Below, piece after piece: positions 43,828 through 52,657 of a stretch of DNA of 64,000 bases. Location of the stretch: positions 451,027 to 515,026 of the forward strand of contig JADFDI010000001.1 of the NCBI GenBank assembly GCA_018262985.1, in the 5' to 3' direction. How positions within the stretch are numbered: the first letter of the stretch is position 1; every line of letters begins with the position of its first letter. The translations under genes and the position numbers were made by a program. Below the pieces are notes generated by a model. The model saw only the letters and a program-made list of their open reading frames with translations, searched no databases and was not told the origin of the DNA. The stretch is from Spirochaetota bacterium. Lineage in GTDB: Bacteria > Spirochaetota > Spirochaetia > Treponematales > UBA12059.

Positions 43828-46800
43828 GGCGTTCTCTCCGTCGGGCCGGACTTCGACGCGGGCTTTCCGCCCGAGCGGGCCGCGCCGCGGAGCTTCGCGG
43901 GAGCGGCCGTCGGTGGCCGCGAAGCGGGTTCGGCCGCGCGGGCCGACGTCTCGAGGAAGGCCTCGAGCGCGTCGAGGCGGTAGCCGGAGGCCGCGGCCGC
44001 GGCCAGGCTGAAATCGAGCACCGAGCCGACGCGTTCGATCGCGTCGCGTGGCGGGGCGGCCTTGGGCCCGATGCCGCCGAGCGCGTCGACCGCCGCCGCG
44101 AAGGCGGCGACGCCGCAGAGCTGTTCGAAGCGTTCCTTGTTGAACCACACCACGCCCTCGAAGACGTTCACGAGCGCGATCCGGCGGAGCTCCTCGCTCG
44201 AGGCGGCGCGCGCGAAGAGATCGCGGGCGCGCGCGGGTATCGAGGCGGAGGCGCGCTCCTCGCGGGCGGCCGCGAGCCGTCCGGTCGCGGCGGCTTCGGG
44301 TCCGTCGAGCGCGGGCAGGAGCGCCTTGGCCGCCGCGACCGCGCGCCAGGCGGCGTCGCCGCTCACGCCCGCGGCCTGCATGGCCTCGCGTATTTTGCGG
44401 TCGAGGCCCCAGTGCTCGACGAGGCGCCTGCCTGAGTCGCGGTCGGAATCGGGGCCGAGCGCCGCTCGGACGCCGTCGAGCATGCAGAACGCCACCGCCG
44501 CCCGCCTGGCTTCCTCGGCCCCGGGCCCGGCCAGCGCGGAGAGCGCGCGGGATAACGCCGGGTCGCGGGCTTCGCGGCCGAGGCGCAGGGCGGCGCCGAG
44601 GGTGTCGAGCCATTCGCGCGCGGCGAGCGAGGCGGCCGCTTCGTCTTCCTCCGCCGGGAACGACTCCGGGAAGGCCGCCCATCCGGACGAGCCGCGGAGC
44701 AGGGCGCGGGCCAACGCGAAGAAGCGCCGCGCGTACGGCTCGAGGTCCGCGAGGAAGGCGCGGTCCGACTTGGCCGCTTCGGAGGCCGTCCTGGCGCCGA
44801 GCTTCGCGGCGGCCTCGGGCGGCGCTTTCGAACCGGCCTTCGCTCCGGGCGCGGCCGGGAGGTCCGTCGCCGAACCCGCACCGTCGAGCCGTTCGCAGAG
44901 CCGGCGCGCCAGGGCCGGACCGGCCGCCTCCGCGAACGCCGCGTAGAGGTCGGCGAGGAAGATGTCCTGGATGGCGGCCGCGACGTCGGGAGCGCCGGTC
45001 CCGCCGAGGCTGTCGTGGAGAACCCGGTAATGGCCGTACGCGTCGTCGGCGATCTCGTGCGCGTCGAGGAAGACCTGGCAGCCGAAGCCCTCGAGGTGGA
45101 CGCGGAGCCCCGAGCGCGCGATCTCGTCGGAGCGGCGGATGTACCAGAGCTTGGTCCGCTCCTCGCGGAAGAGCAGGTAGCGGCCCTCGCCCGCTCGCAG
45201 GCCGAGCGCCCACGCGAGATCCCGCGTCTCGAGCCGCTTGCCGCCGGAGTCCTTGACGGCGAAGGGGCAGGAAACGCGGATGGCGCCGTCGGCGCGGGCG
45301 TAGGCGTTGTTGTAGAGCACGAGGGCGCGTTCGCCCGCGGTGCCGTTGGAGTAGGCGAAGACGTTCTCGTTGACCGAGCCGTCCGGGGCCACGAAATCGT
45401 AGAGCAGGAAGCGCTCGACGTCGGCGAAGAGGTAGCGCTTCTTGAGGAGGGGGAAGATTTCGCGCCCGTGGCGCTCGACCAGCTCCGCGTCCGGCGCCTC
45501 GTCGCGGTAGGGACGGCGGTATTCCATGCCGTACTTCTCCTCGAAGCCCTCCACCTGGCCGTGGCCGAACATGGGCAGGCCCGGCATGGTGGCCATCATG
45601 GTCGCGACGCCGAAGTACTTGTCGCCTTTGCCGAACTGCGCGACCGCCGTCTCCTCGTCGGGATTGTTCATGAAGTTGACGAAGCGCTTCAAGATGTCCC
45701 GGTCGAACTCGAGGGTATTGCGGATGGTGGCGCGGTAGCTCGCGTTCTCCTCCTTCTTGAGCATGTTCATGAAGGCGGAGTTGTAGACGCGGTGCATGCC
45801 GAGCGTGCGGACGAAGTAGCCCTCGAGCATCCAGAACGCCTCGGCGAGCAGCAGGGTGTCGGGCGCCTCGCGCGCGCAGCGGTCCACCACCTCGCGCCAG
45901 AATTCCTCGGGCATGGCGCGGGCGAAGTCCTCGTCGGAAAGGGCGCGCTCCGAGCGGCTCGCGATGTCGCCGCCCTGTCCCGGCGCCGGGTACCAGAGGC
46001 GGCGGACGTGCTTGCGCGCCAGCACCATGGCCGCGTCGAAGCGGATGACGGGGAACTGCCGCGCCACCTTGAGGATCTCGCCGATGACGGCTTCGCGCGC
46101 CTCCGGGTTGAGGAAGTCGATCTGGGCCGTGTCGTTCCAGGGCATGCTGGTGCCGTCGTTGCCGTGGTAGACGTAGCGCGTGTCGCCGGTCCGCCGGTCC
46201 ACGCGGCGGAAGACGACGGCGGCGTCCGTGCGGTCGTAGTAGTGGTCCTCGAGCTTGAGCTCGATCGAGGGATCGCCGGAGAGGTCCCCGGAATCGAAGC
46301 GGTAGGACGGGAAGGGGCAGTGGCTGAGCTGCATGAACAGCTCGGGACGCTCGCGCATCCACTTCGAGTCTATGCCCGTGTGGTTCGGCACCATGTCCGC
46401 CGCCAGGCGGATGCCGCGCCAGGCGCAGCGCGAGCGCAGGTTCTCGAGCGCGGCGTTCCCGCCGAGCTCCCGGGCTATCTCGTTGTCGTAGAGCGAGTAG
46501 GCGCTCGGGGCGGCCTCGGGGTTGCCGCAGCGCCGCTTGATCTCGGCGCTGGCCGGGCTGCGCTCCCAGAGGCCGATCAGCCAGAGCGCGTTGAAGCCGC
46601 TCGAGGCCAGGCGGTCCAGCTCCTCGTCCGGGATGGCGTCGAGGGTGCGGATCTCGCGCCCGTACCATTTCGAGAGCTGGGACAACCAGACCAGGGTGCT
46701 CTTGGCCATCATGACGACCTTGGGCATCCAGTCCCGGTCGGGGCTGAAGCGCTCGTACTCGTGCTCGAGGCCGTCGTAGGCGTAGACGCGGCTCGGTCCG

Positions 46801-47654
46801 GGGCCGGGGAAGCGGGGCTTTTCCTCCTCGCGGATCAGGTCCAGGCCTCCGAGCAGGCGGAGCAGGTAGGAGCCGAGGAAGAGGCCCCAGCGCGAGCGGA
46901 TCCATTCGAGCTGCCCCGGCAGGCTGTAGGGTTCGGCGCGCATCGGCGCGCGCAGCATGTCGAGCAGGTTCTGGTTGTCGGGGCCGAAGGGCGGCAGGGC
47001 GTCGAAGTGCTCGCGGAGGAGGGTCACGACCGTCCCGTAGGCCGAGCCCGCCTTGAGCGCGGCGTCGTCGAAGAGGAAGCGGAAGCCCTCCATGGCCGGG
47101 TTCTCGTTGGCCAGGGATAGCATGAGCATTTCCTCGAGGGCGAGCTCGCGGTGCGAGAGCCCGCCGGACTCGCCCTGGAGCCAGGTCGCGGGCGAAACCT
47201 TGCCCGCGTGCACCGCCTGCGGCGGGAATTCGGAGACGAAGGCGAGCAGGGTCCGGTCGAGATCCTTCCGGCCGATGCGCGATTCCAGGAACGAGAGCGC
47301 GAGCGCGAAGGCGTCGGCGCGCGCCGTCTCGCGGTAGAGCGAGCAGACGCGGTGGAGTATCTCGTCGATCAGGGCCATGGCGTTGAGGCGGCCGGCGGTG
47401 ATCGCGAGCTCGGGTCGGACCGCGGCGCCGCGCTTCTCGTCGAGCCGCTGGGCCAGGACGCGCGTCGCGCCGAAGTTGGGCAGGATGACGTTGCCCGTGC
47501 TGGCCATGAGGGGCGCTTCGATGCCGAAGGCTTCGCGCGCCTTCTTCGAGACGTGGAACTCCATCAGGGCCGCGCCGGGCCGGGCCTCGGGGAGGCCGGG
47601 ACCTTCGATGGCCCGGAGCCTGATCGCGAGCGCGCCGAACGTCGTGTGGACCAT
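43824..47654 (-). CDS. Very large GH13 (alpha-amylase family)-like protein
   Basis: The 1276-residue, apparently cytoplasmic product has a GH13 barrel in its middle (about residues 330-760): WLIGLWERSPAS near 390, DMVPNHTGID near 428, the catalytic Asp in VIRFDAAMVLARKH near 537, the acid/base Glu in LLLAEAFWMLEG near 600, and NFMNNPDEETAVAQ near 661 where the third acid normally lies. About 330 residues precede and 500 follow the barrel without known domains; the C-terminal 60 residues are Ala/Pro/Lys-rich. It is probably involved in storage polysaccharide use. ATG 47652-47654 is chosen; the upstream open frame is antisense. Confidence 0.82.
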   Translation of the reverse strand: MVHTTFGALAIRLRAIEGPGLPEARPGAALMEFHVSKKAREAFGIEAPLMASTGNVILPNFGATRVLAQRLDEKRGAAVRPELAITAGRLNAMALIDEILHRVCSLYRETARADAFALALSFLESRIGRKDLDRTLLAFVSEFPPQAVHAGKVSPATWLQGESGGLSHRELALEEMLMLSLANENPAMEGFRFLFDDAALKAGSAYGTVVTLLREHFDALPPFGPDNQNLLDMLRAPMRAEPYSLPGQLEWIRSRWGLFLGSYLLRLLGGLDLIREEEKPRFPGPGPSRVYAYDGLEHEYERFSPDRDWMPKVVMMAKSTLVWLSQLSKWYGREIRTLDAIPDEELDRLASSGFNALWLIGLWERSPASAEIKRRCGNPEAAPSAYSLYDNEIARELGGNAALENLRSRCAWRGIRLAADMVPNHTGIDSKWMRERPELFMQLSHCPFPSYRFDSGDLSGDPSIELKLEDHYYDRTDAAVVFRRVDRRTGDTRYVYHGNDGTSMPWNDTAQIDFLNPEAREAVIGEILKVARQFPVIRFDAAMVLARKHVRRLWYPAPGQGGDIASRSERALSDEDFARAMPEEFWREVVDRCAREAPDTLLLAEAFWMLEGYFVRTLGMHRVYNSAFMNMLKKEENASYRATIRNTLEFDRDILKRFVNFMNNPDEETAVAQFGKGDKYFGVATMMATMPGLPMFGHGQVEGFEEKYGMEYRRPYRDEAPDAELVERHGREIFPLLKKRYLFADVERFLLYDFVAPDGSVNENVFAYSNGTAGERALVLYNNAYARADGAIRVSCPFAVKDSGGKRLETRDLAWALGLRAGEGRYLLFREERTKLWYIRRSDEIARSGLRVHLEGFGCQVFLDAHEIADDAYGHYRVLHDSLGGTGAPDVAAAIQDIFLADLYAAFAEAAGPALARRLCERLDGAGSATDLPAAPGAKAGSKAPPEAAAKLGARTASEAAKSDRAFLADLEPYARRFFALARALLRGSSGWAAFPESFPAEEDEAAASLAAREWLDTLGAALRLGREARDPALSRALSALAGPGAEEARRAAVAFCMLDGVRAALGPDSDRDSGRRLVEHWGLDRKIREAMQAAGVSGDAAWRAVAAAKALLPALDGPEAAATGRLAAAREERASASIPARARDLFARAASSEELRRIALVNVFEGVVWFNKERFEQLCGVAAFAAAVDALGGIGPKAAPPRDAIERVGSVLDFSLAAAAASGYRLDALEAFLETSARAAEPASRPPTAAPAKLRGAARSGGKPASKSGPTERTP

Positions 47655-47804
47655 GCCTGCCTCCGCCTCGAAGCGATGTTTCCCTTCGATAGTAGCTTGA
47701 AGCGTCGCGCGCCCGCAAGCTCGGGGCTTGCGGCGCGGGTCGGCCGGGAGCAGGACCGCGGGACGCGCTGGCGGACGCGACTCCGAAGCTGCATACTGTC
47801 GGCC

Positions 47805-48809
47805 ATGAGCGCAGCTCCTTCGCCGAGCCTCGGCCGCGCCTCCGCGCGCCTTCCCGTCATCACGCTGCTGGCCGCCCTCGCCGCCGCCGCCTGCTCCTCG
47901 GCGCCTCCGGGCGCCCTCGAGGAAGCGCTCCGGTCTTACCCGCCAGGCAGGCCGTATCCGGACTCGGTGTTCGTCGAGCTGCCGCTGGCCACGGTGCATT
48001 GCCGCGTGTCGGAGCCGGAGGGCGATTCGGCGGGAAGGGTCCTGCTGGTCCACGGCCTCGCGGGCTCGACCTACTCGTGGCGGAAGCAGTACGAGTCGCT
48101 GTCGGAAGCGGGATACCGGGTGGTCGCGGTCGACGTGCCGCCCTTCGGCTTTTCGACGCGCTCCGACGGCTACCCGGCCGACGCCGCCGGCCGAGCCCGC
48201 CTGCTCTGGGACCTGCTCGACGCGCTCGGTCCGCCGGACGGGTCGTGGATCCTGGCCGGGCATTCGCTCGGGGGGCGCTACGCCGCGGAAATGGCCCTCG
48301 AGCGCCCCGCTCGCGCCAAGGCCCTCGTGCTGGCAGCCGCGGCGGTCGAAGTCCCCGGAGGAGCGGCGCTCCTGCCCCGCGGGGCGCCCTGGTACTTCCG
48401 CGTGCCCGGCGTCCGCGCCCTCGCGCGCGCCTGGATCCGCTCGCGGCTCTCGGATCCGCGCAGGTTCGCGGCCATGCAGGCGGAGGCTTACGGCCGCGAG
48501 CCCGACGCCGAGGAATTCCTCGGGTACTGGGCGCCGCTTTCGTCTCCCGACGCGAGCGAGGCCCTCGTCGCCTGGGCCTGGCGCGGCGCGTTCGGTCCGG
48601 GACCCGATCCGCGCGCGCTGGCGCTACCGACCCTGCTCCTCTGGGGCTCGAAGGACGCCTGGGTGCCGCTCGCGAACGGGGAAGCCCTCGCCGCGGCCAT
48701 TCCGGGCGCCCGCTTCGAGGTGATCGAGGGCGAGGGGCATTGCGTGGTCGAGACCGCCGGCGCCGCGGTGGACGCCCTGCTCCTGCCCTGGCTCGAAGTC
48801 CTCGACTAG
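47805..48809 (+). CDS. Lipoprotein alpha/beta hydrolase
   Basis: The 334-residue product has a signal peptide with lipobox (LAAAACSS, Cys about residue 28). The hydrolase part has VLLVHGLAGSTYSWR near 80, DVPPFGFSTRSDGYP near 108, the nucleophile LAGHSLGGRYAAEM near 151, Asp in LLWGSKDAWVPL near 283 and His in EGEGHCVVETA near 311. All catalytic residues are in place. Such proteins are esterases, epoxide hydrolases or haloperoxidase-like enzymes. A CATACTG word lies just upstream. It ends with a 4-base convergent overlap with a histidine kinase gene. Confidence 0.86.
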   Translation: MSAAPSPSLGRASARLPVITLLAALAAAACSSAPPGALEEALRSYPPGRPYPDSVFVELPLATVHCRVSEPEGDSAGRVLLVHGLAGSTYSWRKQYESLSEAGYRVVAVDVPPFGFSTRSDGYPADAAGRARLLWDLLDALGPPDGSWILAGHSLGGRYAAEMALERPARAKALVLAAAAVEVPGGAALLPRGAPWYFRVPGVRALARAWIRSRLSDPRRFAAMQAEAYGREPDAEEFLGYWAPLSSPDASEALVAWAWRGAFGPGPDPRALALPTLLLWGSKDAWVPLANGEALAAAIPGARFEVIEGEGHCVVETAGAAVDALLLPWLEVLD

Positions 48810-50023
48810 GCGCGGAGCAGGGGCAGCTCGACCGTGAAACGGGTTCCGGTTCCCTCCTCCGTTGCGAAGGAAACCCGTCCGCCGAGGTAGCGCTCGGCGA
48901 TCAGGCGCATGCCGTAGGTACCGAAGCCGCGACCCTTGCCCTTGGTCGAGAAGGCGCGCTCGAACACGCGTTCCCTCGCCGCCCCCTCGATGGCGGCGCG
49001 GTTGATCGTCCAGAAGAAGCCGCTCGGGTCCTGCCCCGGGCCCGGAACCGGGCGCGACGGCGCGACGGGGGCCGCGCCCGCGATCCCGTCCGATCCCGGA
49101 TCTCCGTCGAAGGGGGGCAGGCGGGTTCCGTAGCCGACCAGCACGCGGTCGCCCCGCGTCGAGGCTTCGATCGCGTTCTTGACCATGTTGGCCAGCACGC
49201 GCCTCAAGAGCGAACGGTCCACCAGGAGCACGAAGGGCGCGGAGGCCGGATCCACCTCGAGCGCGATGCCCTTTCCCTCCAGCGGGAAGCGGAAGAATTC
49301 GATCATGGACCTCACGAGCCCGTCGGCTTCGACCGGCACGGGCTCCACGGTCAGGCTGCGGTCCTCCGCGGCCTGCATGGCGCGCTGCGACTCGATCTCC
49401 TCGACCAGGTGCTCTGCCGCCGAACGGGCCAGCTCGACTCGACGCCCCTCCCCGTCGCCGCCCGAGAGCGTGGACAAGAGTCCGCGGAGACCGTGTGCCG
49501 TGTTGAGGATATCGTGGTAGAAGACCCGCTCGAGGGTGTCGCGGCGGCGGATCGCCGAGATGTCGCGAATGGTCAGGACGGCGAAGCGTTCGTCCGATAG
49601 GGAGAAGGGCTTGGACCAGATCGAGAGGTCGAGCGACTCGGCCTTTCCGGTACCGTCGCGCACGACGAGGTAATCCTCCTCGTGGAGCTCGCCGTGGAGG
49701 GCGTGCGCCAGGCCGTGGGCGGCGCCGCAGATGGCGCAGTGGGCGGCGGTGCCGCAGCCGTCGGGGGCGCCGCGGGCGTGGACGCAGGCGAAGGCTTCGC
49801 CGACCCGGAGGCCCCAGGGTTCGGAACCGGCGGGCAGCTCGAACAGCTCCAGCGCGGCGCGATTCGCCCACACGAGCTGGCGCGCCTCGTTCACGAACGC
49901 GACCGGGGTCGGGAAGTCTTCCAGCACGAGGACCGACGGAGCCTGGAGCAGCAAGGCCCGCTCCGACTCGATCCTCGGCGCCTCGTGGCGTTGTTCGGGC
50001 GGTGCCTGGTAATCGACGCTCAC
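48806..50023 (-). CDS. Cytoplasmic sensor histidine kinase with cysteine-bearing PAS domain
   Basis: The 405-residue product has no membrane segment. Residues about 28-160 are a PAS domain with a Cys/His cluster (AFACVHARGAPDGCG then AHCAICG), suggesting a metal or redox cofactor. The phosphorylation site is FYHDILNTAHGLRGLL near 168; the ATP domain has NMVKNAIEAS near 281 and FSTKGKGRGFGTYGMRLI near 357. The usual DxGxG or NPG box is replaced by TINRAAIEG, though this may still bind ATP as in near relatives. No response regulator is adjacent. It is divergent from the TetR-lipA operon. Confidence 0.85.
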   Translation of the reverse strand: MSVDYQAPPEQRHEAPRIESERALLLQAPSVLVLEDFPTPVAFVNEARQLVWANRAALELFELPAGSEPWGLRVGEAFACVHARGAPDGCGTAAHCAICGAAHGLAHALHGELHEEDYLVVRDGTGKAESLDLSIWSKPFSLSDERFAVLTIRDISAIRRRDTLERVFYHDILNTAHGLRGLLSTLSGGDGEGRRVELARSAAEHLVEEIESQRAMQAAEDRSLTVEPVPVEADGLVRSMIEFFRFPLEGKGIALEVDPASAPFVLLVDRSLLRRVLANMVKNAIEASTRGDRVLVGYGTRLPPFDGDPGSDGIAGAAPVAPSRPVPGPGQDPSGFFWTINRAAIEGAARERVFERAFSTKGKGRGFGTYGMRLIAERYLGGRVSFATEEGTGTRFTVELPLLRA

Positions 50024-50086
50024 ATGGAATCCCGCAGGCCGCCCTGATTCGCCCCGCCCCGGCGCCGCGGGACGCCGTCGGGCCGT

Positions 50087-50114
50087 TTACGCTCGCGGCC
50101 GGTTCCTCTATACT
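50087..50114 (+). promoter_or_regulatory. Promoter of the TetR-lipoate operon
   Basis: TTTACG (50087-50092), 16 bases, TATACT (50109-50114), then GGAGG and a TTG start. It lies in the 111 bases between the kinase and TetR genes. Confidence 0.65.
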
Positions 50115-50134
50115 AACAGACACGGAGGCCCGCT

Positions 50135-50728
50135 TTGTCAATCGTCGTCGAGCACGACAAGCGCAAGAAGGACATCCTCGACAAGGCGCTCGACGTCTTC
50201 ATCGAGGACGGCTACGAGGACGCGACGTTCCGCAAGATCTCCGAGCGCTGCGGCATCACGCGCACCATCCTCTACCTGTACTTCAAGAACAAGCGCGAGA
50301 TCTTCGCCTTTTCGATCAAGCAGTTCCTCGGCGGCCTCGAGGCCTCCATCCTCGAGGCGGTGACGGTGGAGGGGCTTGGCGCGGCCGAACGCATCCGCGC
50401 GGTCTGCTCCCTCGTGTTCCGCGCCTGCGCCGGGCAGCGCCGCCTGCTCCAGGTCATCCTCGATTACCTCGACGGCGCGCGGAAGGCCGGCTCGGACGTC
50501 GAGGAGCGGGTGCGCCGCCGGACCATACGCATGCGCCACATCCTGGCGGGCCTCGTCATCGAGGGCATGCGCTCGGGCGAGTTCGGGAAAGCCTCGGTGC
50601 GAGACGTCAACGACGCCCTTTACGCCCTGATCGAGGCGGGCATCTTCCGCACCGTCGTGCTCGGCCGGCCCGAGATCGACGAGCTCGACAAGGCCGTGGA
50701 GCGCGTGCTGGCGGGCATCCGCCCGTGA
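50135..50728 (+). CDS. TetR-family transcriptional regulator
   Basis: The 197-residue product has the TetR helix-turn-helix: KDILDKALDVFIEDGYEDAT near 12, FRKISERCGITRTILYLYF near 33, KNKREIFAFSI near 52. The ligand domain is unspecific. It starts with TTG, 6 bases after GGAGG; no ATG is available near the expected start. The stop overlaps the lipA GTG, so it is co-translated with lipoate genes and may sense a fatty acid or lipoate-related ligand (inference). Confidence 0.87.
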   Translation: MSIVVEHDKRKKDILDKALDVFIEDGYEDATFRKISERCGITRTILYLYFKNKREIFAFSIKQFLGGLEASILEAVTVEGLGAAERIRAVCSLVFRACAGQRRLLQVILDYLDGARKAGSDVEERVRRRTIRMRHILAGLVIEGMRSGEFGKASVRDVNDALYALIEAGIFRTVVLGRPEIDELDKAVERVLAGIRP

Positions 50729-51600
50729 GCGCCGAACGCAAGCCCGAATGGCTCCGGGTGCCGCTCCCGACGGGCGAGAAGTGGCGCCGCCTCTCCGGCC
50801 TCGTGGAGCGCCGCGGCCTCCACACCGTCTGCGACTCGGCGCGCTGCCCGAACAAGGCCGAGTGCTGGGGAGGCGGCACCGCCACCTTCATGATCCTGGG
50901 CGGCAGCTGCACCCGCAACTGCCGCTTCTGCGCCGTCCCGACCTCCCGCTCCGGCGATCCGGTGAATCCGGACGAGCCTTGGCAGCTGGCCGAGGCGGTG
51001 TCCGAGCTCGGCCTCCGCTTCGCGGTGCTGACCAGCGTCGACCGCGACGAGCTCCCCGACCGCGGCGCCGGTCATTTCGCCGCCTGCGTCCGCGCCATCA
51101 AGTCGCGCAACCCCGGCGTCGGCGTCGAGGTCCTCTGCCCCGATTTCCGCGAGGGCGAGATCGAGGTCGTGCTCGACTCGGGCGTCGAGGTGTTCGCGCA
51201 CAACGTCGAAACCGTCCCGCGCCTCCAGAGGATCCGCGACGTTCGCGCCTCCTGGGCGGCCAGCCTGCGCACCCTGTCCCTGGCCGCCGACGACGGCCGC
51301 GCCCTCGTCAAGACGAGCCTGCTCCTGGGGCTCGGCGAGAGGGAGGACGAGGTCGCCGCCGCCATGGACGAGCTCCGCGCCGTCGGCGTGCGCTCGCTCG
51401 TCATGGGCCAGTACCTCCGCCCGACGCCCGCCCAGCTCGACGTGGTCGAGTACCTCGCGCCGGAGGCGTTCGCGCGCTACGCGGAGCTCGCGCGCGCGAA
51501 GGGCTTCACGGCGGTCGCTTCCGCTCCGCTCGCGAGGACCAGCTGGCACGCGCGCGAAGGCTTCGCGCAAAGCCGCGAGGGCGCGGAGGCCGCGCGGTGA
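50725..51600 (+). CDS. lipA: Lipoyl synthase LipA (radical SAM)
   Basis: LipA inserts two sulphurs into octanoyl groups on lipoyl domains. The 291-residue product has both cluster motifs: the auxiliary CDSARCPNKAECWGGGTATF near 31 (C-x4-C-x5-C) and the radical SAM CTRNCRFCAVPTSRSG near 58 (CxxxCxxC). Further family motifs are LTSVDRDELPDRGAGHFA near 96, EVFAHNVETVPRLQ near 155 and MGQYLRPTPAQLDVVEY near 225. The GTG start lies within the TetR stop. Its presence implies lipoyl-dependent enzymes (pyruvate or glycine complexes) elsewhere in the genome. Confidence 0.97.
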   Translation: MSAERKPEWLRVPLPTGEKWRRLSGLVERRGLHTVCDSARCPNKAECWGGGTATFMILGGSCTRNCRFCAVPTSRSGDPVNPDEPWQLAEAVSELGLRFAVLTSVDRDELPDRGAGHFAACVRAIKSRNPGVGVEVLCPDFREGEIEVVLDSGVEVFAHNVETVPRLQRIRDVRASWAASLRTLSLAADDGRALVKTSLLLGLGEREDEVAAAMDELRAVGVRSLVMGQYLRPTPAQLDVVEYLAPEAFARYAELARAKGFTAVASAPLARTSWHAREGFAQSREGAEAAR

Positions 51601-51902
51601 CGGCGCGCCCGGATGGAACGGGCCGCTTCGTCGGCAAGATACCCGGCGGCAAGCTCCTCAAGCTCGACGCGGAATACGCAGGCGGCCGCTTGGCGCGGGT
51701 GCGCATACGGGGCGACTTCTTCGCCCATCCGGAGGAAGCCTTCGACCGCGTCGAAGCCGCGCTCCAGGGAGTCGACCCGGCCGATTTTGCCAGGCTGCTC
51801 CGCGAGGCCGTGGCGCGCGAGGGCGTCATCATCTACGGAGTCGGCGTCGACGACATGGTCGACGCCTTCGAGAGGGCGAGCGATGCGATTCAGGTTCCTT
51901 GA
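51597..51902 (+). CDS. lplB: Lipoate-protein ligase accessory (C-terminal) subunit, LplB-like
   Basis: The 101-residue product matches the small C-terminal domain of lipoate-protein ligase A, here as a free subunit: VGKIPGGKLLKLDAEYAGG near 12, ARVRIRGDFFAHPEEAFDRV near 33. In Thermoplasma and others this domain is a separate protein needed for lipoate activation together with the catalytic half. GTG start within the lipA stop. It overlaps the catalytic-half gene by 20 bases. Confidence 0.87.
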   Translation: MTARPDGTGRFVGKIPGGKLLKLDAEYAGGRLARVRIRGDFFAHPEEAFDRVEAALQGVDPADFARLLREAVAREGVIIYGVGVDDMVDAFERASDAIQVP

Positions 51903-52641
51903 AACCGGCGCGGGTACGGCCGCGTTCAACATGGGCCTCGACGAGGCCGTGCTCGAGTCGGTCGCCGCGGGAGCCGCGCCTCCCACCCTGCGCTTCTACC
52001 GCTGGGAGCCGCGCGCAGTCTCAGTGGGCTACTTCCAGGGCCTCGAGGAGGAGGTGGACCTCGAGGCCTGCGCGCGCGCGGGCGTCGACGTGATCCGGCG
52101 CGCCACGGGAGGCGGCGCCGTGTATCACGCGGCCGAGCTGACCTACTCGATCGTCGTCCCGGAGGACCACCCGCTCGTCCCTCGCGACGTCCTCGAGTCC
52201 TACTGGATACTGTGCCGGGGCGTCATCGAGGGGCTCGGGCGGCTCGGCGTAAAGGCTGACTTCGCGCCGCTGAACGACGTGATAACGGGCGGGCGCAAGG
52301 TGTCGGGGAACGCGCAGACCCGCAAGCTGGGCTGCGTGCTCCAGCACGGCACCGTGCTCCTCGAGGTCGACGTGGACGAGATGTTCGGCCTGCTGAAAGT
52401 GCCGCAGGAGAAGCTGCGCGGCAAGCTGATCGAGGACGTCAAGCAGCGGGTCACCAGCGTCTCGCGCGAGCTGGGGCGGACGATCGGCTACGCGGAGTCG
52501 CTCGACGCGTTCAAGGAAGGCTTCGCGGTCGCCCTCGCGGCCGAGCTCGAGCCGGCGGCGCCGACGGAGCGGGAACTCGCGCGCGCCGCGGAAATCGCCG
52601 CGGAAAAGTACGCCAACCCCGCCTGGAACCGCAAGCGCTGA
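51883..52641 (+). CDS. lplA: Lipoate-protein ligase catalytic subunit
   Basis: It attaches lipoate (or octanoate) to lipoyl domains. The 252-residue product has the cofactor transferase motifs: FNMGLDEAVLESV near 14, VIRRATGGGAVYHAAELTYS near 68, NDVITGGRKVSGNAQ near 127 with the catalytic Lys, and KLGCVLQHGTVLLE near 144. It lacks the C-terminal accessory domain, which is encoded by the gene just upstream, so the active ligase is a two-part enzyme. Together with LipA this gives both synthesis and salvage. No lipB is in the window. A repeat array begins right after its stop. Confidence 0.93.
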   Translation: MRFRFLETGAGTAAFNMGLDEAVLESVAAGAAPPTLRFYRWEPRAVSVGYFQGLEEEVDLEACARAGVDVIRRATGGGAVYHAAELTYSIVVPEDHPLVPRDVLESYWILCRGVIEGLGRLGVKADFAPLNDVITGGRKVSGNAQTRKLGCVLQHGTVLLEVDVDEMFGLLKVPQEKLRGKLIEDVKQRVTSVSRELGRTIGYAESLDAFKEGFAVALAAELEPAAPTERELARAAEIAAEKYANPAWNRKR

Positions 52642-52657
52642 TATCCGTCGGAACCTT

